Source of the DNA: G963678445 sp963678445
GTDB lineage: Bacteria; Hydrogenedentota; Hydrogenedentia; Hydrogenedentales; G963678445
Assembly (NCBI GenBank): GCA_963678445.1
Contig: OY782877.1
Span: 3,782,001 to 3,846,000, forward strand
Length of the DNA stretch: 64,000 bases
Direction: 5' to 3'
Each line of letters opens with the position of its first letter. The stretch's first letter is position 1. This document shows positions 8,333-16,600 of the stretch, piece by piece. A program made the position numbers and the translations under genes. The notes beneath the pieces were generated by a model, which made no database searches, had not been told where the DNA came from, and worked only from the letters and a program-made list of their open reading frames with translations.

Positions 8333-9418
8333 CTATTCGCCGGTTACCTGAGACAATAAAGGCGCACTCAGCATCCGGTGTCCCCGTTCAGAAGGCACCT
8401 TGGTATCTTCCAGCCGTACGCGGCTTGAGGTGATATTGCGGACAATAAAGCGTTCCTGCACATAATCACCCACTTCCACGGTTTCCTCCGTTTTGGGATA
8501 GCCAGGTACATGCAGTTTAAAAGTTGCCGTTTTCGCCACCTTGTCTACCTTTGATAAAATCAACGAATACGAAGCCATTTCAATATTTACACGGTGTTTT
8601 AAGGCCGTTATCGACGCATCCGCATCAATATCGGCGGCCTTGCTTGCTATAAAAGATGCCTGGTTCAACGTTTCACGACGGAACGGATTTTCCAGCAACA
8701 ATGCCTCTACCTTTTCTCCCAGGCGCTTACGTACTTCATCCATGATTTTTTGGTTTTCCGCAGAGGGGTCCACGCGTACTGCCTCAACTGCTTCCTGATG
8801 GGCTTTTACCATGGACTGGCCGCTGGCTAGCATTTCCAAAGCACGGCTCTGATAGGTTACCGCATCCCCTTTATTACGGCTATCCAGATAGCCTTTAATA
8901 CGCGCCCAGGCAAAATCTCCTGTTACATACAGCAGCACCAGACCTGCTGCAATGGCTGCGACCAGAAAAATTTTACGACTTACTTCCTGAGGGCGCGGCC
9001 GAGCTGCAGCTTTCGTTGTAGGCTGCTGTTCATCTTCACGTGCTACCAACGCCGCATGGGCTGAATCTAACTGGGGTAAATCCCTGGCCAGATTCGAACT
9101 AGCGCCTGCTGTCTGTTCTGCGTTACCTCGCCGTCCCAAAAAACGTCCCCGCGCCTGTTCCTGTTCCTGACGCTGCGTTTCAATGGACGAACTTTCTTCT
9201 GCGCGGAACGTCTCCAATGCTTCCACCACATTCGTAGGCAACGTATACGTACCTACGGATTCTCCACCCAAGTCTTTAATTGTCAAACGTTCTACTTCTT
9301 TGCGTGGTCGCCCTACAGCGGCGCCACAATGGCGACACTTCGTCGCCAAAATACTGATCGGCATGCGACATACAGGACACAGCCGCAAATCATCTTTTTC
9401 TACACGATTGTCACTCAT
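8333..9418 (-). CDS. Zinc-ribbon protein with one transmembrane helix
   Basis: From the ATG at 9418 (GGAG upstream) the protein is 361 residues; an open frame of 22 more residues upstream lacks a good ribosome site. Residues 13-36 are a zinc ribbon with LCPVCRMPIS and CRHCG (two CxxC pairs). A low-complexity Glu/Arg-rich linker follows, then one membrane helix (IFLVAAIAAGLVLLYVTGDFAW, about residue 155). A roughly 180-residue C-terminal domain lies on the other side and ends in beta strands (TFKLHVPGYPKTEETVEVGDYVQERFIV). The topology resembles bacterial zinc-ribbon membrane proteins of unknown role, some linked to pilus or secretion genes. A pilin gene follows upstream on the same strand, but a strong terminator separates them. 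Confidence 0.7.
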   Translation of the reverse strand: MSDNRVEKDDLRLCPVCRMPISILATKCRHCGAAVGRPRKEVERLTIKDLGGESVGTYTLPTNVVEALETFRAEESSSIETQRQEQEQARGRFLGRRGNAEQTAGASSNLARDLPQLDSAHAALVAREDEQQPTTKAAARPRPQEVSRKIFLVAAIAAGLVLLYVTGDFAWARIKGYLDSRNKGDAVTYQSRALEMLASGQSMVKAHQEAVEAVRVDPSAENQKIMDEVRKRLGEKVEALLLENPFRRETLNQASFIASKAADIDADASITALKHRVNIEMASYSLILSKVDKVAKTATFKLHVPGYPKTEETVEVGDYVQERFIVRNITSSRVRLEDTKVPSERGHRMLSAPLLSQVTGE

Positions 9419-9584
9419 CTTCGCTACGCTCCTACGTAATATCACCACCAACATAATACTGCAACGACGAAAAAAATTCAACATTCCTGTGGGTGTTTAC
9501 ATTGTATTCTACACCATAGCGCGTGATTTATTCAGAACTTTGTGATTTTTTTGGAAATGCCGACGTATTGAGGCACCATTGGAT

Positions 9585-9616
9585 AAAAAAAAGGGCGTCG
9601 CGATTTCGCGACGCCC
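9585..9616 (-). terminator. Strong intrinsic terminator of the pilin gene
   Basis: GGGCGTCGCG (9593-9602) and CGCGACGCCC (9607-9616) make a perfect 10-bp stem with an ATTT loop. On the minus strand eight Ts follow directly. It lies 21 bases after the pilin stop codon. Confidence 0.95.
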
Positions 9617-9637
9617 GAAGGAATCTAGGCTATTGGA

Positions 9638-10066
9638 TTATTGTCCAATCGGAGTGCCCGTGGCATCGGCATCGGCGCCGTCAGCGTAGCGAATCACGCC
9701 GCTGGAATCGGTGAAGAAACCTTTGCTGCCCGTGGTGCCGTATTCAACGGCATTTGCATTCGCAGTGAAATTCGCCGTGGTGCCGCCCAGCACGTAGTTA
9801 TAGCCACTCTTGGGCGTGGCCCAGTCGCCGTCAAGATAGGAGGGTGTTGCACCGGTAAGCTGTGCGAAATCGGTCGCATATTCATAGTTGGCCGCATGGT
9901 AGGCCGTTTGTGAACCTACGATGGTGCGCAGATTGCCAATCGCCGCCGATTCATTCGATTGCATGCGCGAACGCAGCAAGTTGGGAATCGCGATAGCAGC
10001 GATAATGGCGATAATGGCGACTACAATCATCAATTCAATCAAGGTGAAACCGGCTGTCTTTTTCAT
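9638..10066 (-). CDS. Type IV pilin / type II pseudopilin major subunit
   Basis: A 142-residue prepilin. The leader MKKTAG precedes FTLIELMIVVAIIAIIAAIAIP, the class III prepilin cleavage site (G/F, Glu at +5) and the hydrophobic spine. The globular part (RSRMQSNESAAIGNLRTIVGSQTAYHAAN) matches the pilin group common in environmental Deltaproteobacteria, Acidobacteria and PVC-like bacteria. The start is ATG at 10066, 7 bases after AAGGAG; the ATG two codons earlier is only one base from that site, so it is not used. It has its own terminator and a candidate sigma-54 promoter, which fits a highly expressed monocistronic pilA-like gene. It could be a pseudopilin. Confidence 0.92.
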   Translation of the reverse strand: MKKTAGFTLIELMIVVAIIAIIAAIAIPNLLRSRMQSNESAAIGNLRTIVGSQTAYHAANYEYATDFAQLTGATPSYLDGDWATPKSGYNYVLGGTTANFTANANAVEYGTTGSKGFFTDSSGVIRYADGADADATGTPIGQ

Positions 10067-10149
10067 GAGCATTCTCCTTTTTTAAACACTTGTGTCATCT
10101 GAGCCCTATTGATTGCAATAAGGCTCCTTAGGGGGATGTAAGGCATTTT

Positions 10150-10170
10150 GCCCATTTCCCTACGATGGGC
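10150..10170 (-). repeat. Hairpin in pilin leader
   Basis: GCCCAT (10150-10155) and ATGGGC (10165-10170) can pair in the roughly 125-base leader between the sigma-54 site and the pilin start. It is a small stem and its role is unknown. Confidence 0.3.
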
Positions 10171-10203
10171 GGCGTCTTCACTCAACTTTATGCCTCTCTA
10201 GTG

Positions 10204-10220
10204 AGCAAAGGAAATGCCAA
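10204..10220 (-). promoter_or_regulatory. Candidate sigma-54 promoter for the pilin gene
   Basis: The minus strand reads TTGGCATTTCCTTTGCT, with GG and GC exactly 10 bases apart as in -24/-12 promoters (TGGCA, N5, TTGC). Transcription would begin near 10193 and give a leader of about 125 bases. Pilin genes are a classic sigma-54/PilR target. The match is direct; activity is inferred. Confidence 0.65.
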
Positions 10221-10447
10221 AGTTTTAGGAAAAGTTGTAAGTGCCTGAAAAATAAAGAAATAGGGGGTAATGGGTGTTTTTAAGGGTCGTTTTTCTTGCT
10301 CATATCTCGACAATTTTGAGTAACGAAATGACATTTTTTGTCATCAACGGGTATTGTTGCCTCCATTTTCGGCGATGCTGCGATGCAACAGCGGGGGGGC
10401 TGTTATGTTCAGCGAAGTATATCGATTTTTGTTGGCGTATACTTACA

Positions 10448-10936
10448 TTATGTATAGTCTTCCTGGTCTTGCAAGGCGCGTAGTACTGCCTTTGCATGAC
10501 CCGCAGGGGAAACTTTGGGCCAGATTTCGGCGAGAATTCCAGAGTCATCAATAAGAAATGTGGCCCGTTGAATTCCCATATATTTCCGTCCCATCATACT
10601 CTTCTGTACCCACACCCCATATTTTTCCGCGACTTCATGGTCTTCATCAGCCAAGAGGTGGAAATTCAGACTATACTTTTCTGCGAATTTGCAATGGGAG
10701 TCGACGTTGTCCGTACTTACCCCCAGCACAACGGCGTTATGCTCTGTAAATTCATCAATATTATGCTGAAACGCTTTGGCCTCCAATGTACACCCGGGTG
10801 TATTGTCTCGTGGGTAAAAATATAAAACGACCCATTGCCCCTGTAAAGCCGACAATTCAATCGTGCCGCCCTGTTGACTGGGCAACGTAAAGTCAGGCGC
10901 TTTTTGCCCTACTTCGAGCGTTGTTTTTGTACTCAT
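10448..10936 (-). CDS. bcp: Bcp-type thioredoxin-dependent peroxiredoxin
   Basis: A 162-residue cytosolic peroxiredoxin of the BCP/PrxQ group, reducing H2O2 and organic hydroperoxides with thioredoxin. The N-terminal APDFTLP and YFYPRDNTPGCTLEAKAF carry the peroxidatic Cys49. The resolving Cys found five residues on in E. coli Bcp is a Lys here. C82 in VDSHCKFAEKY may act instead, as in the alpha-3 type atypical 2-Cys enzymes such as the Xanthomonas one. The start ATG has AAAGGGG upstream. Neighbours are unrelated. Confidence 0.93.
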   Translation of the reverse strand: MSTKTTLEVGQKAPDFTLPSQQGGTIELSALQGQWVVLYFYPRDNTPGCTLEAKAFQHNIDEFTEHNAVVLGVSTDNVDSHCKFAEKYSLNFHLLADEDHEVAEKYGVWVQKSMMGRKYMGIQRATFLIDDSGILAEIWPKVSPAGHAKAVLRALQDQEDYT

Positions 10937-11055
10937 AATATTCCCCTTTCACTATGGAGGGTTTTACAGTTTGCGCTGCTTGCGTTGTTTTACATTCTTA
11001 ACGTATTATGAACCAAGATTTATTTCGGCACAAGCCGTAGGAGGATGGAAATACG

Positions 11056-11913
11056 GTGAGCAAGAACAGGGTTCGCATCGAAAGTGCAGTAGCGCAAATC
11101 CATGAATTGCCAACGCTGCCTGCCGTTTTGGGGAGGATACTGAGTACGGCCGCAGATCCAGAGGCATCCGCTTTGGACTTGGGTAAGCTGATATCAGCGG
11201 ATCAAAGCCTTTCCGCAGCGGTGTTACGCTTAGTGAATTCGGCATATTATGGCTTCTTTCGCCAGATTAGAAGCGTAACCCAGGCCATTGTTATGTTGGG
11301 ATTTCTTGAAGCGCGTAATCTGACCTTGACAGCTACGGCCTTTCGTTCCCTTGGCGTATCGGATTCTTCCTATGATCGCATCCAACTATGGCGGCATGCA
11401 TTGGCAACTGCTATGGCGGCGGAACGTTGTGCCCGGATAACACGTTCTTCTGTAACGGGATGTTTTGAGGCGGGTCTCTTACACGATATTGGGAAAGTCG
11501 TTTTTGACATGCTGTTTCCCAATGAATTTTTGATGGTAGCAAAGCAGGCGCATAAAAGTGCTTGCGAGGTATCGGAAAAGGAACGGCTGTTTTTTGAAAT
11601 AGATCACAGCGAGGTAGGCGGACTATTGGCGGAGCATTGGAATCTGCCCGAGACCGTGGTAGAGGCTATCCGCTGTCATCATACCCCTGAGAACGCGGTG
11701 CTGGACCCAAGGTTAAGTATTTTAGTCTGTGTGGCCAACCATATTACCTACCAGGCCGGTTTTGGTGAGTCCAGTAACGGTTGCGCCCCGGGGTATCCAA
11801 AGGAGTTGGCGGAGTCCTACGGTTTCACACTTGCTGTGATTGAAGAGATTAGCCGGGATATCCTGCACCATCAGGAAAAAATAAACGATTTCATTTCTTC
11901 GCTTGAAGACTAA
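11056..11913 (+). CDS. HDOD domain signalling protein
   Basis: A 285-residue protein. It opens with the HDOD signature LPTLPAVLGRILSTAADPEASALDLGKLISADQSLSAAVLRLVNSAYYGF and continues with the HD-related helices (QLWRHALATAMAAERCARI, GCFEAGLLHDIGKVVFD, HSEVGGLLAEHWNLPETVVEAIRCHH). HDOD proteins are regulatory HD-superfamily members in motility and nucleotide signalling and usually lack phosphodiesterase activity, although a full HD pair (LLHDIG) is kept here. The start is GTG at 11056 after GGAGG. The stop is followed two bases later by a perfect palindrome that resembles the end of the dispersed repeat. Confidence 0.85.
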   Translation: MSKNRVRIESAVAQIHELPTLPAVLGRILSTAADPEASALDLGKLISADQSLSAAVLRLVNSAYYGFFRQIRSVTQAIVMLGFLEARNLTLTATAFRSLGVSDSSYDRIQLWRHALATAMAAERCARITRSSVTGCFEAGLLHDIGKVVFDMLFPNEFLMVAKQAHKSACEVSEKERLFFEIDHSEVGGLLAEHWNLPETVVEAIRCHHTPENAVLDPRLSILVCVANHITYQAGFGESSNGCAPGYPKELAESYGFTLAVIEEISRDILHHQEKINDFISSLED

Positions 11914-11914
11914 T

Positions 11915-11930
11915 GCGGTCGCTGGACCGC
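11915..11930. repeat. Repeat-family end module / convergent hairpin
   Basis: GCGGTC-GCTG-GACCGC is a perfect 6-bp stem with a 4-base loop between two convergent genes. Its reverse complement, GCGGTCCAGCGACCGC, equals the 5' module of the dispersed repeats, so it is a fragment of that family and may also act as a transcription barrier. Confidence 0.6.
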
Positions 11931-11952
11931 TGGCTGTGGTCCCTGGATCACT

Positions 11953-13272
11953 TTATTTACTACTTTCTCCGCTCCATTCATACGCGCCTATGTCTACGCC
12001 GTTGCCCTGCGGACGGGAGGTACCCTGAATATCCGTAGCGGGAGCGTCTTTTGAGGTACCTGCATCAATGCACGGGGAGTCCGCCAGAAGCGAGACATCG
12101 CCTTCGCCGGGGTTCACGAACAGCGGTGGCGTGTCGATATTCCCTTCCCCCGTATAGCCACCCTCAATGCAGGAACACGTAACCCGAGGCACTTCCGCAT
12201 GCACGGGATAAATTGCCTGTCCCTCCTTCTCCGCCGAATTTCCCCACACAATACAATTGGTCAAAAACACAGAATACCGATCATAGACCCCACCGCCACT
12301 CCCCTGCGCCCTGTTCCCAAAAAACGTGGAATTGACCGCCCCACTCCAACACATACCACCACCATTTTTGTGTGCCGTGTTGCCAATAAACACGCAATTC
12401 GTCGCTACTCCGGTACAAAGCCCGCCACCATTCTGTTTCGCAGAATTGCTCTTAAACCTACAATTTTTGGCGGAGCCTTTAAGCATCCCACCTCCGTTTC
12501 GTTGTGTGCTATTCCCGGTGAAGATGGAATTTATCGCATCTCCAAAACACATTCCGCCTCCATCCAATTGCGCCATATTGTCGATGAATATGCAATTCGT
12601 TGCTACACCATTGCAAAGCCCACCGCCCTTCCCTTTGGCGACATTCCTTTTAAATATGCAGTTTGTGGCTATTCCATTACGTAGTCCACCGCCCCAGTCG
12701 TTCGCCTTATTTTCAAGAAAGATACAGTTCACTACACTTGCATGGGCGGTTTCAGTATACAGGCCGCCTCCATTTTGTTTGGTGGCCCCATGCGTGACTG
12801 TAAAGCCATCCAATATGCTGTGAGCAGCGCCCAAAACGCACCGACGTTTATCCTCGCCATCAATAACGGTTTTATTCAGTTCCCAGTTTCTTTGTGCACG
12901 CGCCGTTTCATTTCCGGAAAAGCCCCCGTAGAGATGAACATACGGATGCATAAATAGAACATGCTCCCCAAACTTAGATGATTTTCCACCGATTCCAGAA
13001 TACACGCCTTTCGTCACCCATACTTCTGCAGGTTCTATCTCGGAAGCCCCTTGCTCGACAGCAGCATCAACCGCGTGCTGGATGTTCGTAAACGCCGTTT
13101 CCCACGAGGAGCCATCGGGGGAAGCGGCCGGGCTGTCCACATCGACATACCAGATACGGACGTCGGCATATCCTCCCAGTGTGCTAATCCCTATAAAAAA
13201 CGTTAACAACACCCCACCCAAGCAGAAGCAGGGCCGTTGAGTCGGCAATAGAGTAGAAAACATATACATCAT
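11953..13272 (-). CDS. Secreted parallel beta-helix protein (Pmp-like GGG repeats, choice-of-anchor Q type)
   Basis: A 439-residue protein with an N-terminal signal region. DVDSPAASPDGSSWETAFTNIQHAVDAA is the usual opening of secreted right-handed beta-helix proteins. From about residue 160 there are seven or eight tandem coils of about 22 residues. Each coil has GGG(L/M)...G.A.NC.F..N.A, like the polymorphic outer-membrane protein repeats; they correspond to 66-base near-repeats at about 12.28-12.79 kb. The C-terminus (DSPCIDAGT, then DIGAYEW) is the choice-of-anchor Q type end. The protein is extracellular or surface-bound, and its ligand or substrate is unknown. Its start overlaps the FGE-like gene's stop as ATGA. 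Confidence 0.85.
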   Translation of the reverse strand: MMYMFSTLLPTQRPCFCLGGVLLTFFIGISTLGGYADVRIWYVDVDSPAASPDGSSWETAFTNIQHAVDAAVEQGASEIEPAEVWVTKGVYSGIGGKSSKFGEHVLFMHPYVHLYGGFSGNETARAQRNWELNKTVIDGEDKRRCVLGAAHSILDGFTVTHGATKQNGGGLYTETAHASVVNCIFLENKANDWGGGLRNGIATNCIFKRNVAKGKGGGLCNGVATNCIFIDNMAQLDGGGMCFGDAINSIFTGNSTQRNGGGMLKGSAKNCRFKSNSAKQNGGGLCTGVATNCVFIGNTAHKNGGGMCWSGAVNSTFFGNRAQGSGGGVYDRYSVFLTNCIVWGNSAEKEGQAIYPVHAEVPRVTCSCIEGGYTGEGNIDTPPLFVNPGEGDVSLLADSPCIDAGTSKDAPATDIQGTSRPQGNGVDIGAYEWSGESSK

Positions 13273-14228
13273 TGTGCTGTATCCTTCCGTTCTGGCAAAG
13301 GGGCTTTTTCTGGTAAGACTACTCGAAAACCCAATAATCCTCCCCCCCCCCTCCGTGCAAAATTGGCCAAATGGTTACCTCGCACCGCGCGTTCTATGCG
13401 CATGCCTGGTCCCACCGGATCTATCGCCGGACAGTCCAGTTCCATGAGTTCGTAAAAGCCATCCTGGCACCATTCCTCGACATTACCCGCCATATCATAC
13501 AGTCCCCAGGCATTGGGTAGGCACATTCCTACTGGTTCCGCGGCCCTATAGCTATAGGAGGAAGTTCGCACAATTCTAACATCTAGATATATATGTTTAC
13601 GATCCGGATCGTCTCCCCAAAAAAAGCGGGTGGTTGTACCGGCCCGATAGGCATGTTCCCATTCCGCGGAGGTAGGCAAGCGAAACGCTTCGCCGGTTAC
13701 TTCATTTAAGGCATCAAGAAAGGTCTGCACTCCAGTCCATGACACACTATCTATTGGGTAGTTAGGATTATATTTATATGGCTCTTTTCCACTCAATACT
13801 GACGTCCATTGTTTTTCAGTGAATTCATATCGTCCCATCCAAAACCCTTGAGAAATGGTGATCTCGCATGTATTTTGAGGGATGAGCTCTGCAGGGGTAG
13901 CAGCCTTATCATCTGATAAGGCTAAATTATTGGTAGTAAACGTACCTGCAGGCACCCACACCAGTTCCAGCGGAACACCCCCCGGAAGCATGACCGTCTT
14001 TTTTTTGATAGGAGCCACCGTACGTACATCGATTCCATGCTTGGCACAAGTGACCAAGGTGTGCACAGGAACATCCAAGCAAAACGAGAGAAGACTAAAC
14101 CATATTTTTGCAAACAGCGCAAGAACAAGAATGCTTAGGACGGGGAACAAGCATCCCCACTTAAAACAGCCCCCTGAGCACGACTGGGTTTTACTTGTAT
14201 CTTCGGTTTTCGAAGTCGATTGCGTCAT
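13269..14228 (-). CDS. Membrane-anchored FGE/SUMF1-like protein
   Basis: From ATG 14228 (GGGGA 7 bases upstream) it has 319 residues. A Cys-rich N-terminus and one membrane helix (WGCLFPVLSILVLALFAKIWFS) precede an FGE-sulfatase-type domain. That domain shows VWVPAGTF, GFWMGRYEFTEKQW, YPIDSVSW, FRLPTSAEWEHAYRAG, GLYDMAGNVEEWCQD and a C-terminal RAVRGN...GLLGFRVV. The catalytic Cys pair region of true formylglycine-generating enzymes is shortened and lacks the cysteines, so it is more likely a binding or modifying SUMF1-fold relative. It is translationally coupled (ATGA) to the beta-helix gene and may act on or with that protein. A longer reading to 14378 would start at TTG without a ribosome site. 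Confidence 0.8.
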   Translation of the reverse strand: MTQSTSKTEDTSKTQSCSGGCFKWGCLFPVLSILVLALFAKIWFSLLSFCLDVPVHTLVTCAKHGIDVRTVAPIKKKTVMLPGGVPLELVWVPAGTFTTNNLALSDDKAATPAELIPQNTCEITISQGFWMGRYEFTEKQWTSVLSGKEPYKYNPNYPIDSVSWTGVQTFLDALNEVTGEAFRLPTSAEWEHAYRAGTTTRFFWGDDPDRKHIYLDVRIVRTSSYSYRAAEPVGMCLPNAWGLYDMAGNVEEWCQDGFYELMELDCPAIDPVGPGMRIERAVRGNHLANFARRGGGGLLGFRVVLPEKAPLPERKDTAQ

Positions 14229-14520
14229 ATTCGATTCCCCATAGTGTAGACACCTGCGTAGCCTGTGTAGAAAAGAACGTATGTTTGCGTCATAAGGTTT
14301 ACAAGGGATTTCATATGATACCCACGCTCCTCCGTGGGGACGGATAGGTAGGGGGGGAGTGCGATTCATGTCAGCCAAAACCGCAGTTTTTTATTGTTCA
14401 TGTATTGTTGGCGGAATATGCCGGGTTTTCGTGTTGTACGAAGAAGGAAAGAGCTGTTACACTATTCTTTGGTTATTTTAGGATGGTAATGCAAATAGGA
14501 TAAATAAGGAGTAAAATCTT

Positions 14521-14859
14521 GTGACAGTAAAGGGTCTTGTGGGACGGTGTATGCTTCGGTTTTTGATCGTAGCCCTGTTTGTTTTATTGAGCGCTTCGAT
14601 GGCGAATGCAGTCTCTATTGCCTTTGCTGGCAGCACTGCTTTGCTGGGGGATACTCCGTTGTCATCTAAAGTGGTCCAGCGACCACAAGCAATAGATATG
14701 GTTCTTGCCATCCCTGACCGCAATAAAACTTCGTTTTTTATGACACCTTCTGAAATGTTAGGCACTAAAGGTGGTCCAGGGACCACAGCCAAAATATATG
14801 GTTCTTTCCATCCCTGCCACATCAAAAATTCGTTTTTTATGGCAACTTTTCAGATTTGA
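14521..14859 (+). pseudogene. Signal-peptide gene remnant running into the 99-bp repeat array
   Basis: AAGGAG lies 10 bases before GTG 14521. The reading gives a clear secretion signal (MLRFLIVALFVLLSASMANA) and a short mature stretch (VSIAFAGSTALLGDTPL). From about codon 50 (14668) the frame enters the tandem copies of the intergenic repeat, and it ends by chance at 14857-14859. The simplest reading is a secreted-protein gene cut short by the repeat array. A true short secreted protein with a repeat-encoded tail cannot be excluded. Confidence 0.5.
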
Positions 14860-14868
14860 GTCCCTAAA
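14668..14868 (+). repeat. Dispersed repeat, two tandem full copies
   Basis: Copies start at 14668 and 14767, a 99-base period, each bounded by CTAAAG. Each copy has the 5' hairpin module (GTGGTCCAGCGACCAC in the first), the ATGGTTCTT..CCATCCCTG segment, then TTCGTTTTTTATG and a CTTTTCAGAT-type 3' part. The two copies agree at most positions. Confidence 0.85.
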
Positions 14869-14960
14869 GGTGGGCCAGCGACCGCAAGATGGCCAGCGCC
14901 ACCGGCAATAGATTATGGTCCTTACCATTCCTGACCGCCGTGAAAGCGGGGTCTGCTTGT
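14866..14960 (+). repeat. Third tandem copy, modified
   Basis: This copy begins 99 bases after the second (AAAGGTGGGCCAGCGACCG). It has an extra hairpin module (GATGGCCAGCGCCACC) before CAATAGATTATGGTCC and loses similarity after the CCTGACCGC segment, so its 3' half is missing. Confidence 0.65.
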
Positions 14961-15144
14961 TGTATGCGTTGTGAAGTGGATTCGCCTTATGGCCTGCGTG
15001 AGCGGGGTCCTTTTTTGGCGTTTGCGGGGTTTGTGCGTATGGTGGGAAATACGGGAAAAGGCTTTTGTTCGTGCGTTTGCTTTTGTTACACTGCGGTAGT
15101 GTGTTGTAGGGGGCTGGGGCTGTAACAGACAGGAGTTGTATCGC

Positions 15145-16542
15145 GTGGAGTTCAACAACGTACCGGAACCGGTGATTCAGAATCCTTGGAGTCAGGTCCA
15201 GGCGTTCATTGAACAGCGCGATAGCGCCGCGTTGGTGGAGGTGCTGGATAAGCTTTCTTCTGGGGAGGTGGCGCGCGTTTTCACCCGCCTGGATGAAGAA
15301 GACTGCCAGGAGTTGCTGGCGTTGCTGGAGCCGGAGGATGCGGCGGATTTGATTGAGGAGTTGGTGGATGCGCAGGGGGCGGATATTATTGAAGATTTGC
15401 CGGTGGGACAGGCGGCGGAAATCGTCGATGAGATGGAGAGTGACTACCGGGCGGATTTGCTGGGGGAGATGGATGAGGAGGATGTAGAGGCGATTCTGCA
15501 GCAGATGGACCCGGAGGAGGCGCTGGATGCCCGCAAGCTGCTGGAGTATGAAGACGATACTGCGGGCGGCATTATGGTGACGGATTTTGTGGTGTATTCA
15601 ATGGATACGATGGTGGGGGAGGTGATTAGTGATATGCGGGAGAATGCCGAGCGATATTCAGATTATGGGGTGCAGTATGCGTATGTGGAGTCGCGTAATG
15701 GGGTGCTGATTGGGGTGTTGCGGTTACGCGATTTGCTATTATCTCCAGCGCACTGCCCGGTGCAGGATATCATGATCGTGAATCCGTTGTATTTCCTGGC
15801 GGATACGCCGCTGGAGGACTTGAATCAGTTCTTTGATCGCTATACCTTCTGGAGCGTACCGGTGACGAATGCCGAAGGGCAGATGTTGGGGGTAGTGCGG
15901 CGTGCCGATGTGGAAGAGGCGGCGGGGGAGGAACAGGGACGTAGTTTTCTGCGTTTCAGTGGCATCGTGGGCGGTGAAGAGTTGCGCAGCATGGCATTAT
16001 CCGAACGTATTTACGGACGCCTTTCTTGGCTACTGGTCAATCTGACGTTGAGCTTGGTTGCGGCGAGTGTTATTCTCTTTTTTCAAGGTACGATAGACCA
16101 GGTTTTCGCGCTGGTCTTTTTTATCCCGATCATTTGCAACATGTGTGGCTGTGGCGGGAATCAGGCGATTGCGGTCAGTATACGAGAATTGACGCTGGGC
16201 GTGGTGAACCCCGATGACGTGTTTCGTGTATGGCAAAAAGAGGTGACTTTGGGGCTGGTGACGGGCACGCTATTGGGCGTGATACTAGGAGGCGTTGCGC
16301 AGTGTGTCGACGCCATCTGGTTTCATAGTTCGCCTTATATTGGGTTGGTTATCGGATTAGCCTTCCTGACTAACAGCCTCGTCTCTGTGTCGCTGGGCGG
16401 GTTGATTCCGCTTTTTTTGCGTAAATTGAACCGGGACCCTGCATTGGGCGCATCTCCTATTCTAACGACGCTGACAGATATGTGTGGCCTGTTTTTTTTG
16501 CTCTCACTGGCGCAATTGGCGTTGTACTTCGGACTTATTTAA
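15145..16542 (+). CDS. mgtE: Magnesium transporter MgtE
   Basis: From GTG 15145 (AGGAG 9 bases upstream; a TTG three codons earlier touches that site) it has 465 residues, normal for MgtE. An N-terminal superhelical domain of acidic repeats (EDAADLIEEL, EEDVEAILQQMDPEEA) comes first. A CBS pair follows (MVTDFVVYSMDTMVGEVISDMRE, then IMIVNPLYFLADTPLEDL). Then come a plug helix and five membrane helices with the pore signatures IICNMCGCGGNQA and DPALGASPILTTLTDMCG. MgtE is a Mg2+-gated channel in the inner membrane. Repeat copies lie upstream, and I see no M-box-like leader. The stop codon merges with a repeat fragment. Confidence 0.96.
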   Translation: MEFNNVPEPVIQNPWSQVQAFIEQRDSAALVEVLDKLSSGEVARVFTRLDEEDCQELLALLEPEDAADLIEELVDAQGADIIEDLPVGQAAEIVDEMESDYRADLLGEMDEEDVEAILQQMDPEEALDARKLLEYEDDTAGGIMVTDFVVYSMDTMVGEVISDMRENAERYSDYGVQYAYVESRNGVLIGVLRLRDLLLSPAHCPVQDIMIVNPLYFLADTPLEDLNQFFDRYTFWSVPVTNAEGQMLGVVRRADVEEAAGEEQGRSFLRFSGIVGGEELRSMALSERIYGRLSWLLVNLTLSLVAASVILFFQGTIDQVFALVFFIPIICNMCGCGGNQAIAVSIRELTLGVVNPDDVFRVWQKEVTLGLVTGTLLGVILGGVAQCVDAIWFHSSPYIGLVIGLAFLTNSLVSVSLGGLIPLFLRKLNRDPALGASPILTTLTDMCGLFFLLSLAQLALYFGLI

Positions 16543-16560
16543 AGGTGGTCACAGACCGCT
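16540..16560 (+). repeat. Repeat-family 5' end fragment at the mgtE stop
   Basis: TAAAGGTGGTCACAGACCGC begins with the mgtE stop codon and resembles the 5' end of the dispersed repeat (TAAAGCGGTCCAGCGACCGC). The rest of the element is absent. Confidence 0.45.
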
Positions 16561-16600
16561 TATTTACTATTGCAGAAATAATTGATAAAGGGTTTTGTTA

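Noticed and set aside
8232..8354. A 40-codon plus-strand reading with a good ribosome site
   Set aside because: It passes through the terminator stem and overlaps the end of the zinc-ribbon gene antisense; no family resemblance.
12199..12823. Long plus-strand frames opposite the beta-helix gene
   Set aside because: They are antisense shadows of the 66-base coding repeats, with low-complexity products.
14668..14960. CRISPR array
   Set aside because: The 99-bp units are continuous repeats with no unique spacers and no cas genes nearby.
14860..15144. Mg2+ riboswitch before mgtE
   Set aside because: The region is occupied mainly by repeat copies, and I cannot find the M-box core pattern.
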